This document shows positions 25,644 to 35,396 of a stretch of DNA of 64,000 bases, one piece after another. Source of the stretch: Pseudomonas sp. MYb327. Its GTDB lineage: Bacteria; Pseudomonadota; Gammaproteobacteria; Pseudomonadales; Pseudomonadaceae. Each line of letters opens with the position of its first letter. The stretch's first letter is position 1. The stretch is taken from contig NZ_CP159258.1 in NCBI RefSeq assembly GCF_040438925.1, positions 3,734,001-3,798,000 of the forward strand, in the 5' to 3' direction. The notes beneath the pieces were generated by a model. It had not been told where the DNA came from. It ran no database searches and worked only from the letters and a program-made list of their open reading frames with translations. Made by a program: the position numbers and the translations under genes.

Positions 25644-25757
25644 GAAATGGACTCTTGAGAGGACGGTTTAACGATAGACGGCTTCGGTCGAGCAACTTGA
25701 AAAACAAATTATTAGCTAGCTATCTATAACCCGTCCAGCGTTTAATCCCGAGCACAA

Positions 25758-25784
25758 AAAAACGCCAGACAGGCTGGCGTTTTT
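25758..25784. terminator. Intrinsic terminator
   Basis: AAAAACGCCAG-ACAGG-CTGGCGTTTTT lies just past the stop of the four-helix-bundle gene (minus strand) and has U-runs on both strands. Confidence 0.92.
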
Positions 25785-25800
25785 GACAGGTTACGAACGC

Positions 25801-26268
25801 TTACGAACGTGCGCGAGCCTGATTACGCAGGGCTTTTACCTGATCGTGATTGCGTTGCACGCCGTGGTATTGGCGTTCAACGAGGTCACGAATGCCCACC
25901 AGGTTGTGCTTGTTGATTTTTTCCATCGCTTCACGGTAAGCCTTCAGCGCATGGTCTTCACCGCGCTCGGCTTCGTTCAGCACAGCCTCTTCGTCCTTGC
26001 CGGTGAACATCGACTTCACGTCGACCCAGCGACGGTGCAAATCACCGCTGACGCTGGTGGAAGTTTCCGGATCGCCACCCATCGAACGAACGGCACTCTG
26101 CAATTCGGCAGCCGCAGCGGCGCAATCGGCCGAGCGTTGTACGAACAGGGTTTTGAGTTCAGGGTGTTTGATGTCTTCAGCGCAAGTCTTAAACCCTTCC
26201 TGACCGTCCTTGCTGGTTTCAATCAGGTCGTTGAGTACAGAGATTGCTTCTTTATTCATGTCGGTCAT
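25801..26268 (-). CDS. PA2169-type four-helix-bundle (DUF2383, ferritin-like) protein
   Basis: A 155-residue all-helical protein of the DUF2383/PA2169 family. It begins MTDMNKEAISVLNDLIETSKDG, and KTLFVQRSADCAAAAAELQ plus ERGEDHALKAYREAME carry the acidic/His positions of a ferritin-like bundle. AAGGAATTG precedes the ATG. The gene is monocistronic with its own terminator. Family members are stress-associated and abundant in stationary phase; metal binding is suggested by the fold but unproven. Confidence 0.9.
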   Translation of the reverse strand: MTDMNKEAISVLNDLIETSKDGQEGFKTCAEDIKHPELKTLFVQRSADCAAAAAELQSAVRSMGGDPETSTSVSGDLHRRWVDVKSMFTGKDEEAVLNEAERGEDHALKAYREAMEKINKHNLVGIRDLVERQYHGVQRNHDQVKALRNQARARS

Positions 26269-26472
26269 TTTTCAATTCCTTGCGGGTTGATGAAAGATGC
26301 AATAGGTATTGCACTCGTCATGCCAGCCTTGAACCTATTAATAACTCGTTATTTTTCAACAGCTTAGTTTTTACCGGAAAATCTGTATCCGTTTTATTTG
26401 CATGATCTGTCATTTGGCCTGCATGCAGAATGCCTGTATTTTCCAGACTGACTGAATCAAGACGACCGATTG

Positions 26473-26709
26473 ATGAACCCTGAAAAGCTCGAACTGCTGA
26501 TTACTCGCCAAATGCCCTTCGGCAAATACAAAGGCCGAATCATCGCCGACCTGCCCGGCCCTTACCTCAATTGGTTCGCCCGTGAAGGATTTCCGCACGG
26601 CGAATTGGGCGGTCTATTGGCCTTGATGCAGGAAATCGATCACAACGGCTTGTCGGAACTGCTTGAACCCTTGCGCGCCAAACACGGCAAACCCGCGCCC
26701 CGTCACTAA
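26473..26709 (+). CDS. DUF3820 small protein
   Basis: A 78-residue protein of the DUF3820 family, labelled in Pfam as a putative quorum-sensing-regulated virulence factor. The core MPFGKYKGRIIADLPGPYL, then NWFAREGFPHGELG, is typical. A TTG three bases upstream is also in frame, but ATG 26473 is preferred. It is 24 bp upstream of the PLP enzyme and may be cotranscribed with it. The biochemical role is unknown. Confidence 0.88.
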   Translation: MNPEKLELLITRQMPFGKYKGRIIADLPGPYLNWFAREGFPHGELGGLLALMQEIDHNGLSELLEPLRAKHGKPAPRH

Positions 26710-26733
26710 ACCCGTACGCTCATCGAGTACCCC

Positions 26734-27915
26734 ATGCCCGATAACACCCGCCGCGCCCGTGATGAAGCTTTTTGGCAAACCTTTGCCGACCGCTATGATG
26801 TCCAACCGGGCCCGATCAACCTGGAAAACGGTTACTTTGGGCGCATGTCGCGCACGGTGATCGAGGAATATCAACGCAACATCGAACTGATCAACCGCAG
26901 CAATTCGGTCTATGTGCGCCAGCATTTCGAACAGGGCGAGAGCCAGAAGATCAGCGAGCAGGTGGCCGGGCTGATTGGTGCAGCCGCAGAAAGCGTAGCC
27001 CTCACTGGCAACGCAACCGACGGCTTGCAAGCGTTAATCCGCAACTACAACCGCTTGCAGCCCGGCGACCAAGTGCTGTTCTGCGATCTTGACTACGACA
27101 CGGTAAAGGGCGCCATGCGTTGGCTGGGGCGTAACCGCGGCGTTGAAGTGATCGAGATCGAGCATCAACATCCCGCCAGTTTCGACAGTTTGCTGAACAC
27201 CTATCGCGAAGCCTTCACGCGTTACCCGCGACTCAAATTGATGGCTCTGACCCACGTCACCCACCGGACTGGCCTGGTGATGCCGGTCCAGGCAATTGCG
27301 GCCGTCGCCAAGGAACACGGAATCGACGTCATCCTCGACGGCGCCCATGCGCTGGGCCAGATCGAATTCGATCTCAAAGAGCTGGGGATTGACTTCGCCG
27401 CCTACAACCTGCACAAGTGGATCGGCGCGCCGCTGACGCTGGGTTTCATGTATATCGCCCCTGAGCGCCTGGCCGATATCGACCCGGACATGGGCGAGCT
27501 GCATTTCCCGATCACAGATATCCGTGCCCGCATGCCGCACAGCACACCCAACATTCCGGCCCTGCTGACCCTGCCGCTGGTTATCGAGGAACATCACGCC
27601 ATGGGCGGTTCAGCCGCCAAGGGTGCGCGACTCAACTACTTGCGCAACCTGTGGGTTCGGTCCGCACGCGAACTGCCGGGTATCGAAGTCATGACCCCGG
27701 ATGACCCACGGCTGTATTGCGGCATCACGTCGCTGCGCTTCACAGCTCATGCCGACCAACAGCCGATGGTCGAACGGTTGCTCAACGACTTCAACCTGTT
27801 CACCGTGGTGCGCAGCGGTGCGGCATCCGGGCCGTGCATCCGCATCACGCCGGGGCTGACCACCACAGCGGCCGACATGATGCAGTTGACCAAGGCGCTG
27901 AGCGAACTGCGCTGA
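26734..27915 (+). CDS. Class V aminotransferase-fold PLP enzyme (isopenicillin N epimerase-like)
   Basis: A 393-residue fold-type I PLP enzyme. Seen are GNATDGLQALIRNY (phosphate-binding turn), ILDGAHALGQIEFDL (Asp that contacts the pyridine N) and YNLHKWIGAP with the Schiff-base Lys. The pattern matches CefD-like epimerases and cysteine desulfurase relatives; there is no Tat signal, unlike many homologues. The reaction cannot be told from the sequence; epimerase, lyase or aminotransferase are possible. It converges with the dioxygenase gene 2 bp away, with no terminator between. Confidence 0.85.
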   Translation: MPDNTRRARDEAFWQTFADRYDVQPGPINLENGYFGRMSRTVIEEYQRNIELINRSNSVYVRQHFEQGESQKISEQVAGLIGAAAESVALTGNATDGLQALIRNYNRLQPGDQVLFCDLDYDTVKGAMRWLGRNRGVEVIEIEHQHPASFDSLLNTYREAFTRYPRLKLMALTHVTHRTGLVMPVQAIAAVAKEHGIDVILDGAHALGQIEFDLKELGIDFAAYNLHKWIGAPLTLGFMYIAPERLADIDPDMGELHFPITDIRARMPHSTPNIPALLTLPLVIEEHHAMGGSAAKGARLNYLRNLWVRSARELPGIEVMTPDDPRLYCGITSLRFTAHADQQPMVERLLNDFNLFTVVRSGAASGPCIRITPGLTTTAADMMQLTKALSELR

Positions 27916-27917
27916 GG

Positions 27918-28634
27918 TCACACGGTGTACTTGTCGAAGTCCTCGGGCTTGATCTGCGTCGACACTGCAAAGGTGTCGATGCCGATCGTGAGGTGCCCGA
28001 AGAAGCCGTCTTCGTTCGAGTCGCGGCCAAGTGTATGGACGTTCAGGGTCGACGCTTCGCCGCCCATGTTCTGATAGAAAAAATCTTGATCGTTGCTCAG
28101 TGGCGCGATGGCCCGACGGCAATACTCCGGGGCATTGAGCACTGATCGCGCCGCCACGTCGGGAAAATACAACTGGCCGACCCACGCCACGTGGCGCTCC
28201 TGCAGATAGTTGTTGCCGCTGGTGATGCGAACGGCGACATGAATATGCAAGGCTCGTCCGGCGTAGAACCCGGGGCAAATCGTGGTAAACCGGACGACGC
28301 CATTTCTATCGGTGAATTGCCCGCCGCGCAGATAGGTGTCGTCATCGGTACGCGGGATCGCGCCAATATCTCCAGTGTCGGCTTCCAGGTCCGGGTTGAC
28401 CTTGCTCCAGCCCGAATACGCCCCGCGTGCATTGCAGTGCCAGATGTCCACCAGCGCATCGGTGACTGGTTCAGCGGTCATCGCGTCGACGATTTTCAGA
28501 CGCAGCACCAGCGGCATGCCGTCGACACCTTCGCTGATGTTTCTCCTGATGAGTTTAGGATTGCGAAAATACGGGCCGGCGACTTGTTCGGGTGACAGCA
28601 AATAAAGAGGTGTTGCCGAGGTGTTGTCGTCCAT
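27918..28634 (-). CDS. Intradiol ring-cleavage dioxygenase family protein
   Basis: A 238-residue Fe(III) dioxygenase-fold protein. Likely metal ligands are Tyr in CNARGAYSGW, Tyr in CPGFYAGRA and His-His in ALHIHVAV, the catechol/protocatechuate 3,4-dioxygenase arrangement. The preceding DALVDIWHCNA segment is also conserved. It lacks the long N-terminal dimerisation region of catechol 1,2-dioxygenases and has no partner subunit like pcaG/H. GAGAG lies about 8 bases before the ATG. The substrate is unknown, and no aromatic pathway gene is adjacent. Confidence 0.87.
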   Translation of the reverse strand: MDDNTSATPLYLLSPEQVAGPYFRNPKLIRRNISEGVDGMPLVLRLKIVDAMTAEPVTDALVDIWHCNARGAYSGWSKVNPDLEADTGDIGAIPRTDDDTYLRGGQFTDRNGVVRFTTICPGFYAGRALHIHVAVRITSGNNYLQERHVAWVGQLYFPDVAARSVLNAPEYCRRAIAPLSNDQDFFYQNMGGEASTLNVHTLGRDSNEDGFFGHLTIGIDTFAVSTQIKPEDFDKYTV

Positions 28635-28731
28635 GACGTTCTCTCTTCCATAAGATGAACGCAGGCTAGCACTGGGCGATCGTCGGAATGCGGTAACTAT
28701 GTATCGCGTGATGTATCGCGTGATGTCTTTT

Positions 28732-28816
28732 TGGGAGCGTGGCTGTTCGCGACTCAGGCGCCGCGGTAAAACAGGCGAACCGCGTTATCGTTCATCGCGA
28801 GCAGGCTCGCTCCCAC
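28732..28816. repeat. Degenerate REP pair
   Basis: TGGGAGCGTGGCTGTTCGCGA near 28732 is an imperfect mirror of TCGCGAGCAGGCTCGCTCCCA ending at 28815, with a roughly 40-bp spacer. Immediately upstream is a short tandem duplication, TATCGCGTGATG twice (28701-28725). Confidence 0.65.
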
Positions 28817-28832
28817 ACGTTTTTTTGCGGGC

Positions 28833-28864
28833 AAAAAAAAACGGTGCACCGACCAAGCGCACCG
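28833..28864 (-). terminator. Intrinsic terminator of the zwf-pgl-eda operon
   Basis: On the minus strand CGGTGC, an 11-base loop and GCACCG are followed by TTTTTTTTT. It lies about 42 bp past the eda stop. Confidence 0.85.
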
Positions 28865-28906
28865 TAAAGCCGTAGAACACACAACGAAGTGTCAGGTTAA
28901 AGCAGA

Positions 28907-29572
28907 TCAGTCCAGCAGCGCCAAGGCCTCGGCGGTGCATTCCTGAATGCGGGCCCAGTCGCCGTTCTTGATCCACTCCGGATCAAGCATCCAGCTACCG
29001 CCCACGCACATGACGTTTTTCAGCGCCATGTAGCTCTTGATATTGGCCGGGCCGACGCCGCCGGTCGGGCAGAATTTCACTTCGCCGAACGGACCGCCCA
29101 AGGCCTTGATGGCCGCAACACCGCCGCTGACTTCAGCCGGGAACAGCTTGAAGCGGCGGTAACCCAGACCGTAGCCTTCCATGATGCCCGAGGCATTGCT
29201 GATCCCCGGCAACAACGGAATCGGGCTGGCGACGCTGGCTTCCAGCAGGTCACGGGTGATGCCCGGCGTGACGATGAACTGCGAACCTGCGGCTTCCGCA
29301 GCGGCGAGCATCTGGCGATCGAGCACGGTGCCAGCACCGGTCATCAGTTCTGGACGCTGCTCGCGCAGGATCTGGATGGCCTTGAGGCCGAACTGCGAAC
29401 GCAGGGTCACTTCCAGGGCGGTCAGGCCACCGGCAGCGAGGGCATCGGCCAGCGGCAGAACATCCTGCTCACGAGCGATGGTGATCACCGGCAGGATCCG
29501 CGCCTTGGCGCAGAGACTGTCGATCAGGGCAACTTTATCCGCCATGGAAACGGTCGGGGATGGGTTTGTCAT
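28907..29572 (-). CDS. eda: KDPG/KHG aldolase
   Basis: The 221-residue class I aldolase of the Entner-Doudoroff pathway, splitting 2-keto-3-deoxy-6-phosphogluconate into pyruvate and glyceraldehyde 3-phosphate. Glu54 in LEVTLRS and the Schiff-base Lys142 in FKLFPAEVSGG are intact, as is FCPTGGVGP (phosphate site). ATG 29572 is chosen after AAGGAAC; an alternative ATG at 29593 overlaps the pgl stop (ATGA) and would add 7 residues. It is the last gene of zwf-pgl-eda and carries the terminator. Confidence 0.97.
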   Translation of the reverse strand: MTNPSPTVSMADKVALIDSLCAKARILPVITIAREQDVLPLADALAAGGLTALEVTLRSQFGLKAIQILREQRPELMTGAGTVLDRQMLAAAEAAGSQFIVTPGITRDLLEASVASPIPLLPGISNASGIMEGYGLGYRRFKLFPAEVSGGVAAIKALGGPFGEVKFCPTGGVGPANIKSYMALKNVMCVGGSWMLDPEWIKNGDWARIQECTAEALALLD

Positions 29573-29589
29573 AGCGGTTGTTCCTTGGC

Positions 29590-30303
29590 TCATGGGCACC
29601 AGTAAATCTCTAACGTGGGTTGCAAAAACGCGCGAATCGGCAGTGCGGCGACGTCGTCACCGGCCAGTGCGGTATCAAGGGTGGTCAGCTTGGACTGACC
29701 GGAAATCGACAGAACTTTGTGTTTGGCCGAAGCCAGCAGCGCACGACTCATGGTCAGGCGCTGATGCGGCACGGTCGGTGCCAGCATCGGATAGCAGCGA
29801 CGGCTACCGTCGGCCTTCAAGGCTTCAGCCAGGTTCGGGCTGCCGGGGAACAACGACGCGGTGTGGCCGTCGTCACCCATGCCCAGCACCAGCACGTCGA
29901 TCACCGGCAGCTCGGACAGCAAACGGTCGGCGTGCTCGGCGGCTTGTTCAAGGTTGGCGGTGGCGCTATACAAACTCAGGAATTGAGCCTTGGCCGCCGG
30001 GCCTTGCAACAGATATTTCTTCAGCAAGCCGGCATTGCTGTCGGCGTGCTCGACCGGCACCCAGCGCTCATCAGCCAGGCTGATCACCACGTTCGACCAG
30101 TCCAGCGGCTGCTTGGCCAAGTGCTGGAAAAACGCCACTGGACTACGACCACCGGAAACCACCAGGGTCGCGGTGCCTTGGGCGTCAATCGCATCGCTCA
30201 GGTGCTTGGCCACATTCAGTGCCAGGCTCTCGGCCAGCAGCACCGGGCTTTTGAACGCATGGGCGCGGACGCCCTGCGGCAGTTTCAAATCAGATATCGC
30301 CAT
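29590..30303 (-). CDS. pgl: 6-phosphogluconolactonase
   Basis: A 237-residue DevB-type lactonase hydrolysing 6-phosphogluconolactone to 6-phosphogluconate. [29 protein letters not shown] and [18 protein letters not shown] are the hallmark motifs. It overlaps zwf by 14 bp and is 17 bp from eda, so the three enzymes convert glucose 6-phosphate to pyruvate plus triose phosphate together with edd elsewhere. Expression should follow the HexR-controlled zwf promoter. Confidence 0.97.
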   Translation of the reverse strand: MAISDLKLPQGVRAHAFKSPVLLAESLALNVAKHLSDAIDAQGTATLVVSGGRSPVAFFQHLAKQPLDWSNVVISLADERWVPVEHADSNAGLLKKYLLQGPAAKAQFLSLYSATANLEQAAEHADRLLSELPVIDVLVLGMGDDGHTASLFPGSPNLAEALKADGSRRCYPMLAPTVPHQRLTMSRALLASAKHKVLSISGQSKLTTLDTALAGDDVAALPIRAFLQPTLEIYWCP

Positions 30304-31759
30304 ACCACGACCTCCCGTCCCGCGTGATCAGAGCAATGGAGCTCATCGGTCCCCAGGACCCGGCCGCGTACGGCTTGGGCGCGTCACCGGATTTTTTCCA
30401 CCCGGCGATCAACTGGTCACACCACATCCACGCGGCTTCGATTTCATCTTTACGGACAAACAGGTTCTGATTGCCGCGCATCACTTCCAGCAACAACCGC
30501 TCGTAGGCATCGGGAATCCGTGCGCTGCTCCAGGTGTCGGAAAAATTCAGCTGCAACGGACCGCTGCGCAGCTGCATTCCTTTGTCCAGGCCTTGATCTT
30601 TGGTCATCACGCGCAAGGAAATGCCTTCGTCCGGCTGCAGGCGGATAATCAGCTTGTTGCTGATTTGCAGGCGCTGCTCGGGGGCGAAGATGTAGTGCGA
30701 CGGCTCCTTGAAGTGAATGACAATCTGCGACAGCTTCTGCGGCATGCGCTTGCCGGTACGCAGGTAAAACGGCACACCGGCCCAACGCCAGTTGCGGATA
30801 TCGGCACGCAGGGCGACGAAGGTTTCGGTGTCGCTCTGGGTGTTGGAATTCGGTTCCTCCAGGTAACCCGGCACCGGTTTACCTTCGCTGTAGCCAGCGA
30901 TGTATTGGCCGCGTACCACCTGAGTGGTCAGGCCTTCCGGGCTGATCGGCGCCAGAGCCTTGAGGACTTTGACTTTCTCGTCGCGGATGCTGTCGGCGGA
31001 CAAGTCGGCCGGCGGGTCCATGGCGATCAGGCAGAGCAGTTGCAGCAGGTGATTCTGGATCATGTCGCGCAGCTGACCGGCCTTGTCAAAGTAGCCCCAG
31101 CGGCCTTCGATCCCGACTTTCTCGGCGACGGTGATTTCCACGTGGGAAATATAATTCTGGTTCCACTGGGTCTCGAACAGGCTGTTGGCGAAACGCAGGG
31201 CGATCAGGTTCTGGACGGTTTCCTTGCCCAGATAATGGTCGATGCGATAGGTGCGGTTTTCCGGGAAGAACTGCGCCACGGCGTCATTCACTTTGCGCGA
31301 GGACTCCAGATCGGAACCAATCGGCTTTTCCAGAACTACGCGGGTATTTTCCGCCAGGCCAACCTTCGCCAGGTTCTCGCAGATTGCGCCGTAGACCGCT
31401 GCCGGCGTGGCGAAATAAGCGATGACGCGCTGCGCACTGCCGGCTGCTTCGGCCAGCGCTACATAATCGTCGCCGTTGAGGAAATCGACGTGCAGGTAGC
31501 TCAGGCGGGCCAGGAAACGATTGACCACAGCTTCGTCCAGCTCTTTGGCACCGACGTAGCGGCGCAGCTCTTCGGCGATGAACGCCAGGTGCTGCTGCTC
31601 GCTGCCAGGCTCACGGGCCAGCGCGATGATCCGCGTGTCCTCGTGCAAAAGGCCTGCGCCATCGAGTTGATAAAGGGCAGGAAACAGTTTGCGCAGGGCC
31701 AGATCGCCAAGGGCGCCGAACAAGGCGAAGGTGCACGGTTCAACCGTAATCGAAGGCAT
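30290..31759 (-). CDS. zwf: Glucose-6-phosphate 1-dehydrogenase
   Basis: A 489-residue dehydrogenase giving 6-phosphogluconolactone and NADPH/NADH. It has the N-terminal dinucleotide site [20 protein letters not shown] and the substrate signature RIDHYLGKE with catalytic His. Full length, no lesions. It is the first gene of the zwf-pgl-eda operon and divergent from hexR across a 219-bp control region. Pseudomonads often carry several zwf copies; this one is the operon-linked, HexR-controlled type. Confidence 0.97.
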   Translation of the reverse strand: MPSITVEPCTFALFGALGDLALRKLFPALYQLDGAGLLHEDTRIIALAREPGSEQQHLAFIAEELRRYVGAKELDEAVVNRFLARLSYLHVDFLNGDDYVALAEAAGSAQRVIAYFATPAAVYGAICENLAKVGLAENTRVVLEKPIGSDLESSRKVNDAVAQFFPENRTYRIDHYLGKETVQNLIALRFANSLFETQWNQNYISHVEITVAEKVGIEGRWGYFDKAGQLRDMIQNHLLQLLCLIAMDPPADLSADSIRDEKVKVLKALAPISPEGLTTQVVRGQYIAGYSEGKPVPGYLEEPNSNTQSDTETFVALRADIRNWRWAGVPFYLRTGKRMPQKLSQIVIHFKEPSHYIFAPEQRLQISNKLIIRLQPDEGISLRVMTKDQGLDKGMQLRSGPLQLNFSDTWSSARIPDAYERLLLEVMRGNQNLFVRKDEIEAAWMWCDQLIAGWKKSGDAPKPYAAGSWGPMSSIALITRDGRSWYGDI

Positions 31760-31822
31760 GATGTTTGTTCTTTTATCAAGTTAAGCTACAAATACCTTTT
31801 TTCAAGGCATCACTCAAGGGAA

Positions 31823-31852
31823 AATGTAGTAATAACCACAACATTTTCGCAA
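31823..31852 (-). promoter_or_regulatory. zwf promoter with embedded HexR operator
   Basis: Minus-strand TTGCGA (31852-31847) and TACATT (31828-31823) are 18 bases apart and form a reasonable sigma-70 promoter. Between and overlapping them is the partial palindrome TGTTGTGGTTATTACTACA (31843-31825), which fits the HexR pattern TTGT-N7/8-ACNA. Binding would occlude RNA polymerase; relief by KDPG is known for HexR. The assignment rests on motif and location. Confidence 0.65.
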
Positions 31853-31909
31853 AATACAGATTCCGAGTGGTGGTCAGTCGGAGCCATCAGTAGGATAGGC
31901 CACCGTTAT

Positions 31910-31932
31910 GGGCCGCACCAAAGGCCCTTTTT
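31910..31932 (+). terminator. Terminator-like hairpin in the hexR leader
   Basis: GGGCC-GCACCAAA-GGCCC followed by TTTTT lies 46 bases before the hexR start, on the same strand. The short 5-bp stem may act as an attenuator or as the end of upstream transcription; the sequence alone does not tell which. Confidence 0.5.
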
Positions 31933-31978
31933 GCATTAGCCGCGCGCTTATCGGCGCCGGTGAATCAAGGAAACTCAT

Positions 31979-32848
31979 ATGGACCGCGTGCGAAATTTAC
32001 TGGAACAGATCCAGAATCGCCTTGAAGAGCTGAACAAGGCCGAACGCAAAGTCGCCGAGGTGATCCTGCTCAACCCACAGCAGGCCACCCGGTTCAGTAT
32101 CGCCGCCCTCGCCCAGGCCGCTTCGGTCAGCGAACCGACGGTCAACCGTTTCTGCCGTTCGTTCGGCGTCAGCGGCTACCCCGAACTCAAGCTGCAACTG
32201 GCGCAAAGCCTGGCCAGCGGCGCGGCGTACGTCAGCCGCGCGGTAGAAGCCGACGACAATCCCGAGGCCTACACCCAGAAAATCTTCGGCAGCGCCATCG
32301 CTTCCCTGGACAGCGCTTGCCAGGCTCTCGATCCGAACCTGATCAGCCGCGCCGTCGACTTGCTGATCCAGGCTCGGCAGATCCACTTCTTCGGCCTCGG
32401 CGCCTCGGCGCCAGTGGCGCTGGATGCGCAGCACAAGTTCTTCCGTTTCAACCTGGCCGTGACCGCCCATGCCGACGTGCTGATGCAGCGCATGATCGCC
32501 TCGGTGGCGCACACGGGCGAGTTGTTCGTGATCATTTCCTACACCGGCCGTACGCGCGAACTGGTGGAAGTGGCGCGCATTGCCCGGGAAAACGGCGCAT
32601 CGGTGCTGGGCTTGACCGCCGAGAACTCACCGCTGGCCAAGGCCAGCACCCTCAGCCTGAACATTCCGCTGCCGGAAGACACCGACATCTATATGCCGAT
32701 GACCTCGCGGATCATTCAATTGACCGTGCTGGACGTGCTTGCCACCGGCATGACCCTGCGCCGCGGCGTGGATTTCCAACCGCATTTGCGCAAGATCAAA
32801 GAAAGCTTGAATGCCAGTCGCTATCCGGTTGGCGATGAGTTCAACTGA
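31979..32848 (+). CDS. hexR: HexR transcriptional regulator (RpiR family)
   Basis: A 289-residue repressor of central sugar catabolism genes (zwf, edd, gap in pseudomonads). The N-terminal RpiR helix-turn-helix (residues 1-77; [22 protein letters not shown]) is followed by a SIS domain (about 120-260; [21 protein letters not shown] and [16 protein letters not shown]), which binds the sugar phosphate KDPG. AAGGAAACTC precedes the ATG. It is divergent from zwf, with a shared control region holding its likely operator. Confidence 0.96.
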   Translation: MDRVRNLLEQIQNRLEELNKAERKVAEVILLNPQQATRFSIAALAQAASVSEPTVNRFCRSFGVSGYPELKLQLAQSLASGAAYVSRAVEADDNPEAYTQKIFGSAIASLDSACQALDPNLISRAVDLLIQARQIHFFGLGASAPVALDAQHKFFRFNLAVTAHADVLMQRMIASVAHTGELFVIISYTGRTRELVEVARIARENGASVLGLTAENSPLAKASTLSLNIPLPEDTDIYMPMTSRIIQLTVLDVLATGMTLRRGVDFQPHLRKIKESLNASRYPVGDEFN

Positions 32849-32970
32849 TCGAGCCTCAGACTTGGTCGTTCCTGCGCGAAGGAGCGACCATTCGCGGCGC
32901 ACATAGCGCAGTTTTTTCCCGGCAGTGCCACTAGAATGCTCGCCATCGGATTATTGCCAATGGAATTGTC

Positions 32971-34464
32971 ATGCCGCTTCGCTCGCCGCTGTATTCTCAA
33001 CGCTCGTTGGTACTCACGCTGGTCGCATTGCTGGGCGCAGGCTTCCTGGCCACTTCCTTCCTCAGTTACTACGCCTCGCGGGCGTCGATCCGCGACAACA
33101 TCGTCAACACCGAACTGCCGCTGACATCGGACACGGTCTACTCGGAAATCCAGAAAGACCTTGTCAGACCCATCCTGATTTCCTCGATGATGTCCCGCGA
33201 CACCTTCATGCGCGATTGGGTGGTCAACGGCGAACCCGACACCGAGCAGATGACCCGCTACCTCAACGAGGTCATGACCCACTACGGTGCCTACACCGCG
33301 TTTTTCGTCTCCGACGCCAGCCTGACCTACTACCACGCCAAGGGTGTGCTGAAGCAGGTCAAGGCCACGGAACCCCGCGACGCCTGGTACTTTCGCGTGC
33401 GCGACATGAAGGATCCGTACGAGATCAACGTCGATCCAGACCTCGCCAACAAGGACAACCTGACGGTCTTCATCAACTACAAGGTCTATGACTACAACAA
33501 CCGTTTCATCGGTGCCGCGGGTGTCGGCCTGACCGTAGATGCGGTGATCAAACTGATCGACAAGTACCAACAGCGTTATCAGCGCAGCGTGTACTTCGTC
33601 GACACATTCGGCCGACTGGTACTGACCGGCGCCGAGGGCGGCCCGGAAGGCGCACTGGCAGGGCAAACCCTGAGCGAACTCGACAGCATGGAAAACCTGG
33701 TCAGCCAATTGCCCAAACCCCATAGCGGCAGCTACGAATATTCCGGCCAAGGCCAGGGACATTTCCTCAACGTTCGGTTTATCCCGGAACTCAACTGGTA
33801 CTTGTTCGTCGACAAACGTGAAGACGGCGACCTCAGCGACATCCGCCGCTCGCTGTATCTCAACCTGCTGATATGCCTGGTGGTCACCCTGACTGTGCTG
33901 GCGCTGCTCAACCGGGTGATCAAACGCTTTCAGGGCAAGATCCAGGCTCAGGCCACACTCGACAGCCTGACTGAACTGCCCAACCGCCGCGGCTTCGACC
34001 TATTGGCCGCACAAGCCATGCACGAAGCCCAGCGCGAACCAAAACCGCTGACCGCGTTGCTGCTGGACCTCGACCATTTCAAGGCCTTGAATGACACCTA
34101 CGGTCACTTGGCCGGCGATCAGGTGCTGATCGGCTTCGCCCGGGACCTGGAAAGCTGCCTGCGCCACTCCGACATCGTTTGCCGTTGGGGCGGCGAAGAG
34201 TTCATCGTACTGCTCAAGGACACCGACGGTGAGACCGGTCTGATGATCGCCGAGAAAATTCGTCATCATGTCGAACACCAGCGCTACACCTACAACAGCA
34301 GCAGCTTGCAACTGACAGTCAGCATCGGCCTGACCACCCTGCAACCCGACGACACCTTGCACACCCTGCTCTCGCGGGCCGATCATGCGATGTATCGGGC
34401 CAAACAATCCGGCCGCAACCGAACCTGCGTGGAAAAACCTCACTCCAGCTATGAACCCGCCTGA
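32971..34464 (+). CDS. Membrane-anchored diguanylate cyclase with periplasmic Cache sensor
   Basis: A 497-residue c-di-GMP synthase. Transmembrane segment 1 (about residues 13-34) is followed by a large periplasmic dCache-type sensor (about 35-290, with MKDPYEINVDPD and YKVYDYNNRFIGAAGVGL). A second span lies near 295-313 (LNLLICLVVTLTVLALLN), then a GGDEF domain from about 325. The active site is WGGEEF (GGEEF variant, active in other enzymes), with the inhibitory I-site RHSD five residues before it, so product inhibition is expected. The signal sensed is unknown. It overlaps the CWC gene by 14 bp. Confidence 0.93.
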   Translation: MPLRSPLYSQRSLVLTLVALLGAGFLATSFLSYYASRASIRDNIVNTELPLTSDTVYSEIQKDLVRPILISSMMSRDTFMRDWVVNGEPDTEQMTRYLNEVMTHYGAYTAFFVSDASLTYYHAKGVLKQVKATEPRDAWYFRVRDMKDPYEINVDPDLANKDNLTVFINYKVYDYNNRFIGAAGVGLTVDAVIKLIDKYQQRYQRSVYFVDTFGRLVLTGAEGGPEGALAGQTLSELDSMENLVSQLPKPHSGSYEYSGQGQGHFLNVRFIPELNWYLFVDKREDGDLSDIRRSLYLNLLICLVVTLTVLALLNRVIKRFQGKIQAQATLDSLTELPNRRGFDLLAAQAMHEAQREPKPLTALLLDLDHFKALNDTYGHLAGDQVLIGFARDLESCLRHSDIVCRWGGEEFIVLLKDTDGETGLMIAEKIRHHVEHQRYTYNSSSLQLTVSIGLTTLQPDDTLHTLLSRADHAMYRAKQSGRNRTCVEKPHSSYEPA

Positions 34465-34669
34465 CCTCTGCCCGGCCTGCGGCGCCCCTAACGACTGCGC
34501 CCTGGCCGACCCGCGAACCGCCGACCGGGCGTGCTGGTGCTACAGCGTCAGCATCGACCCGGCGGTACTCGAAGCACTGCCAGCCGAACTGCGCAATGCC
34601 TCCTGCCTGTGCCCGCGCTGCGCTGAAGTCGAAGCGCAGCTGCAAGCAGCAGTCCGGCCGATCAAGTAA
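34451..34669 (+). CDS. Cysteine-rich CWC family protein
   Basis: A 72-residue protein with Cys pairs CPACG, DC, CWCY and CLCPRC that could form a zinc site, the pattern of the cysteine-rich CWC family. The start overlaps the end of the cyclase gene (ATG 34451), trimmed from a longer frame. It precedes rsuA by 34 bp; association with a pseudouridine synthase gene is common for this family. The function is unknown. Confidence 0.85.
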   Translation: MNPPDLCPACGAPNDCALADPRTADRACWCYSVSIDPAVLEALPAELRNASCLCPRCAEVEAQLQAAVRPIK

Positions 34670-34703
34670 GATGCGCGCCCGCTTATTTCACTGATCCTTA
34701 GTC

Positions 34704-35396
34704 ATGCGCATCGACCGTTTCCTCAGCAACCTGCCTCGTTTCAACCGTAAGCAGGTACGCCTGTTGCTGGTGGAAAAACGCGTCAGGATTGACGGAAAAA
34801 TCGTCAGCGACCCGCATGCCGAGGTTCGTGACTTCAGCCGCGTCGAAGTCGACGACGAGGTGCTTCAAACCGGTAAACCGCTGCGTCACTTCATGCTGCA
34901 CAAGCCCGCCGGTTGCGTAAGTGCCACCCGCGATCCGCAACATCCGACCGTTCTCGACCTGATCCACGAGTCCGACAAGGAAGACCTGCACATCGCCGGA
35001 CGGCTGGATTTCAACACCACTGGCCTGATGCTGATCACCAACGATGGCAGCTGGTCACGACGCCTGACCCAACCGCAAACCAAATTGCCCAAGGTCTATT
35101 ACGTCGAAACCGAACAGGACATCGGCCCCGAATACGCGATCAAATTCAATGAAGGCCTGTACTTCGCCTTCGAAGACCTCACCACGCAACCGGCCGTACT
35201 AGAGTTGCTCGGCCCCAGATCGGCACGCCTGAGCATCATCGAGGGTCGTTATCATCAGGTGAAGCGGATGTTCGGCCACTTCGACAACAAAGTGATGCGC
35301 CTGCACCGCGAACGCATGGGCCCATTGGTGCTTGATGAGTCGCTGAAACCGGGCGAATACCGTCCGCTAAGCGTTGAAGAGATCGAATCGATCTAA
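34704..35396 (+). CDS. rsuA: 16S rRNA pseudouridine(516) synthase RsuA
   Basis: A 230-residue pseudouridine synthase. The N-terminal S4 RNA-binding domain (residues 1-58, RIDRFLSNLPRFNRKQVRLL) is followed by the catalytic domain with Asp in AGRLDFNTTGLMLITNDG and the conserved GRYHQVKRMF. The overall layout and length match RsuA rather than RluB/E/F. It sits after the CWC gene. A roughly 310-bp spacer separates it from phaG. Confidence 0.93.
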   Translation: MRIDRFLSNLPRFNRKQVRLLLVEKRVRIDGKIVSDPHAEVRDFSRVEVDDEVLQTGKPLRHFMLHKPAGCVSATRDPQHPTVLDLIHESDKEDLHIAGRLDFNTTGLMLITNDGSWSRRLTQPQTKLPKVYYVETEQDIGPEYAIKFNEGLYFAFEDLTTQPAVLELLGPRSARLSIIEGRYHQVKRMFGHFDNKVMRLHRERMGPLVLDESLKPGEYRPLSVEEIESI

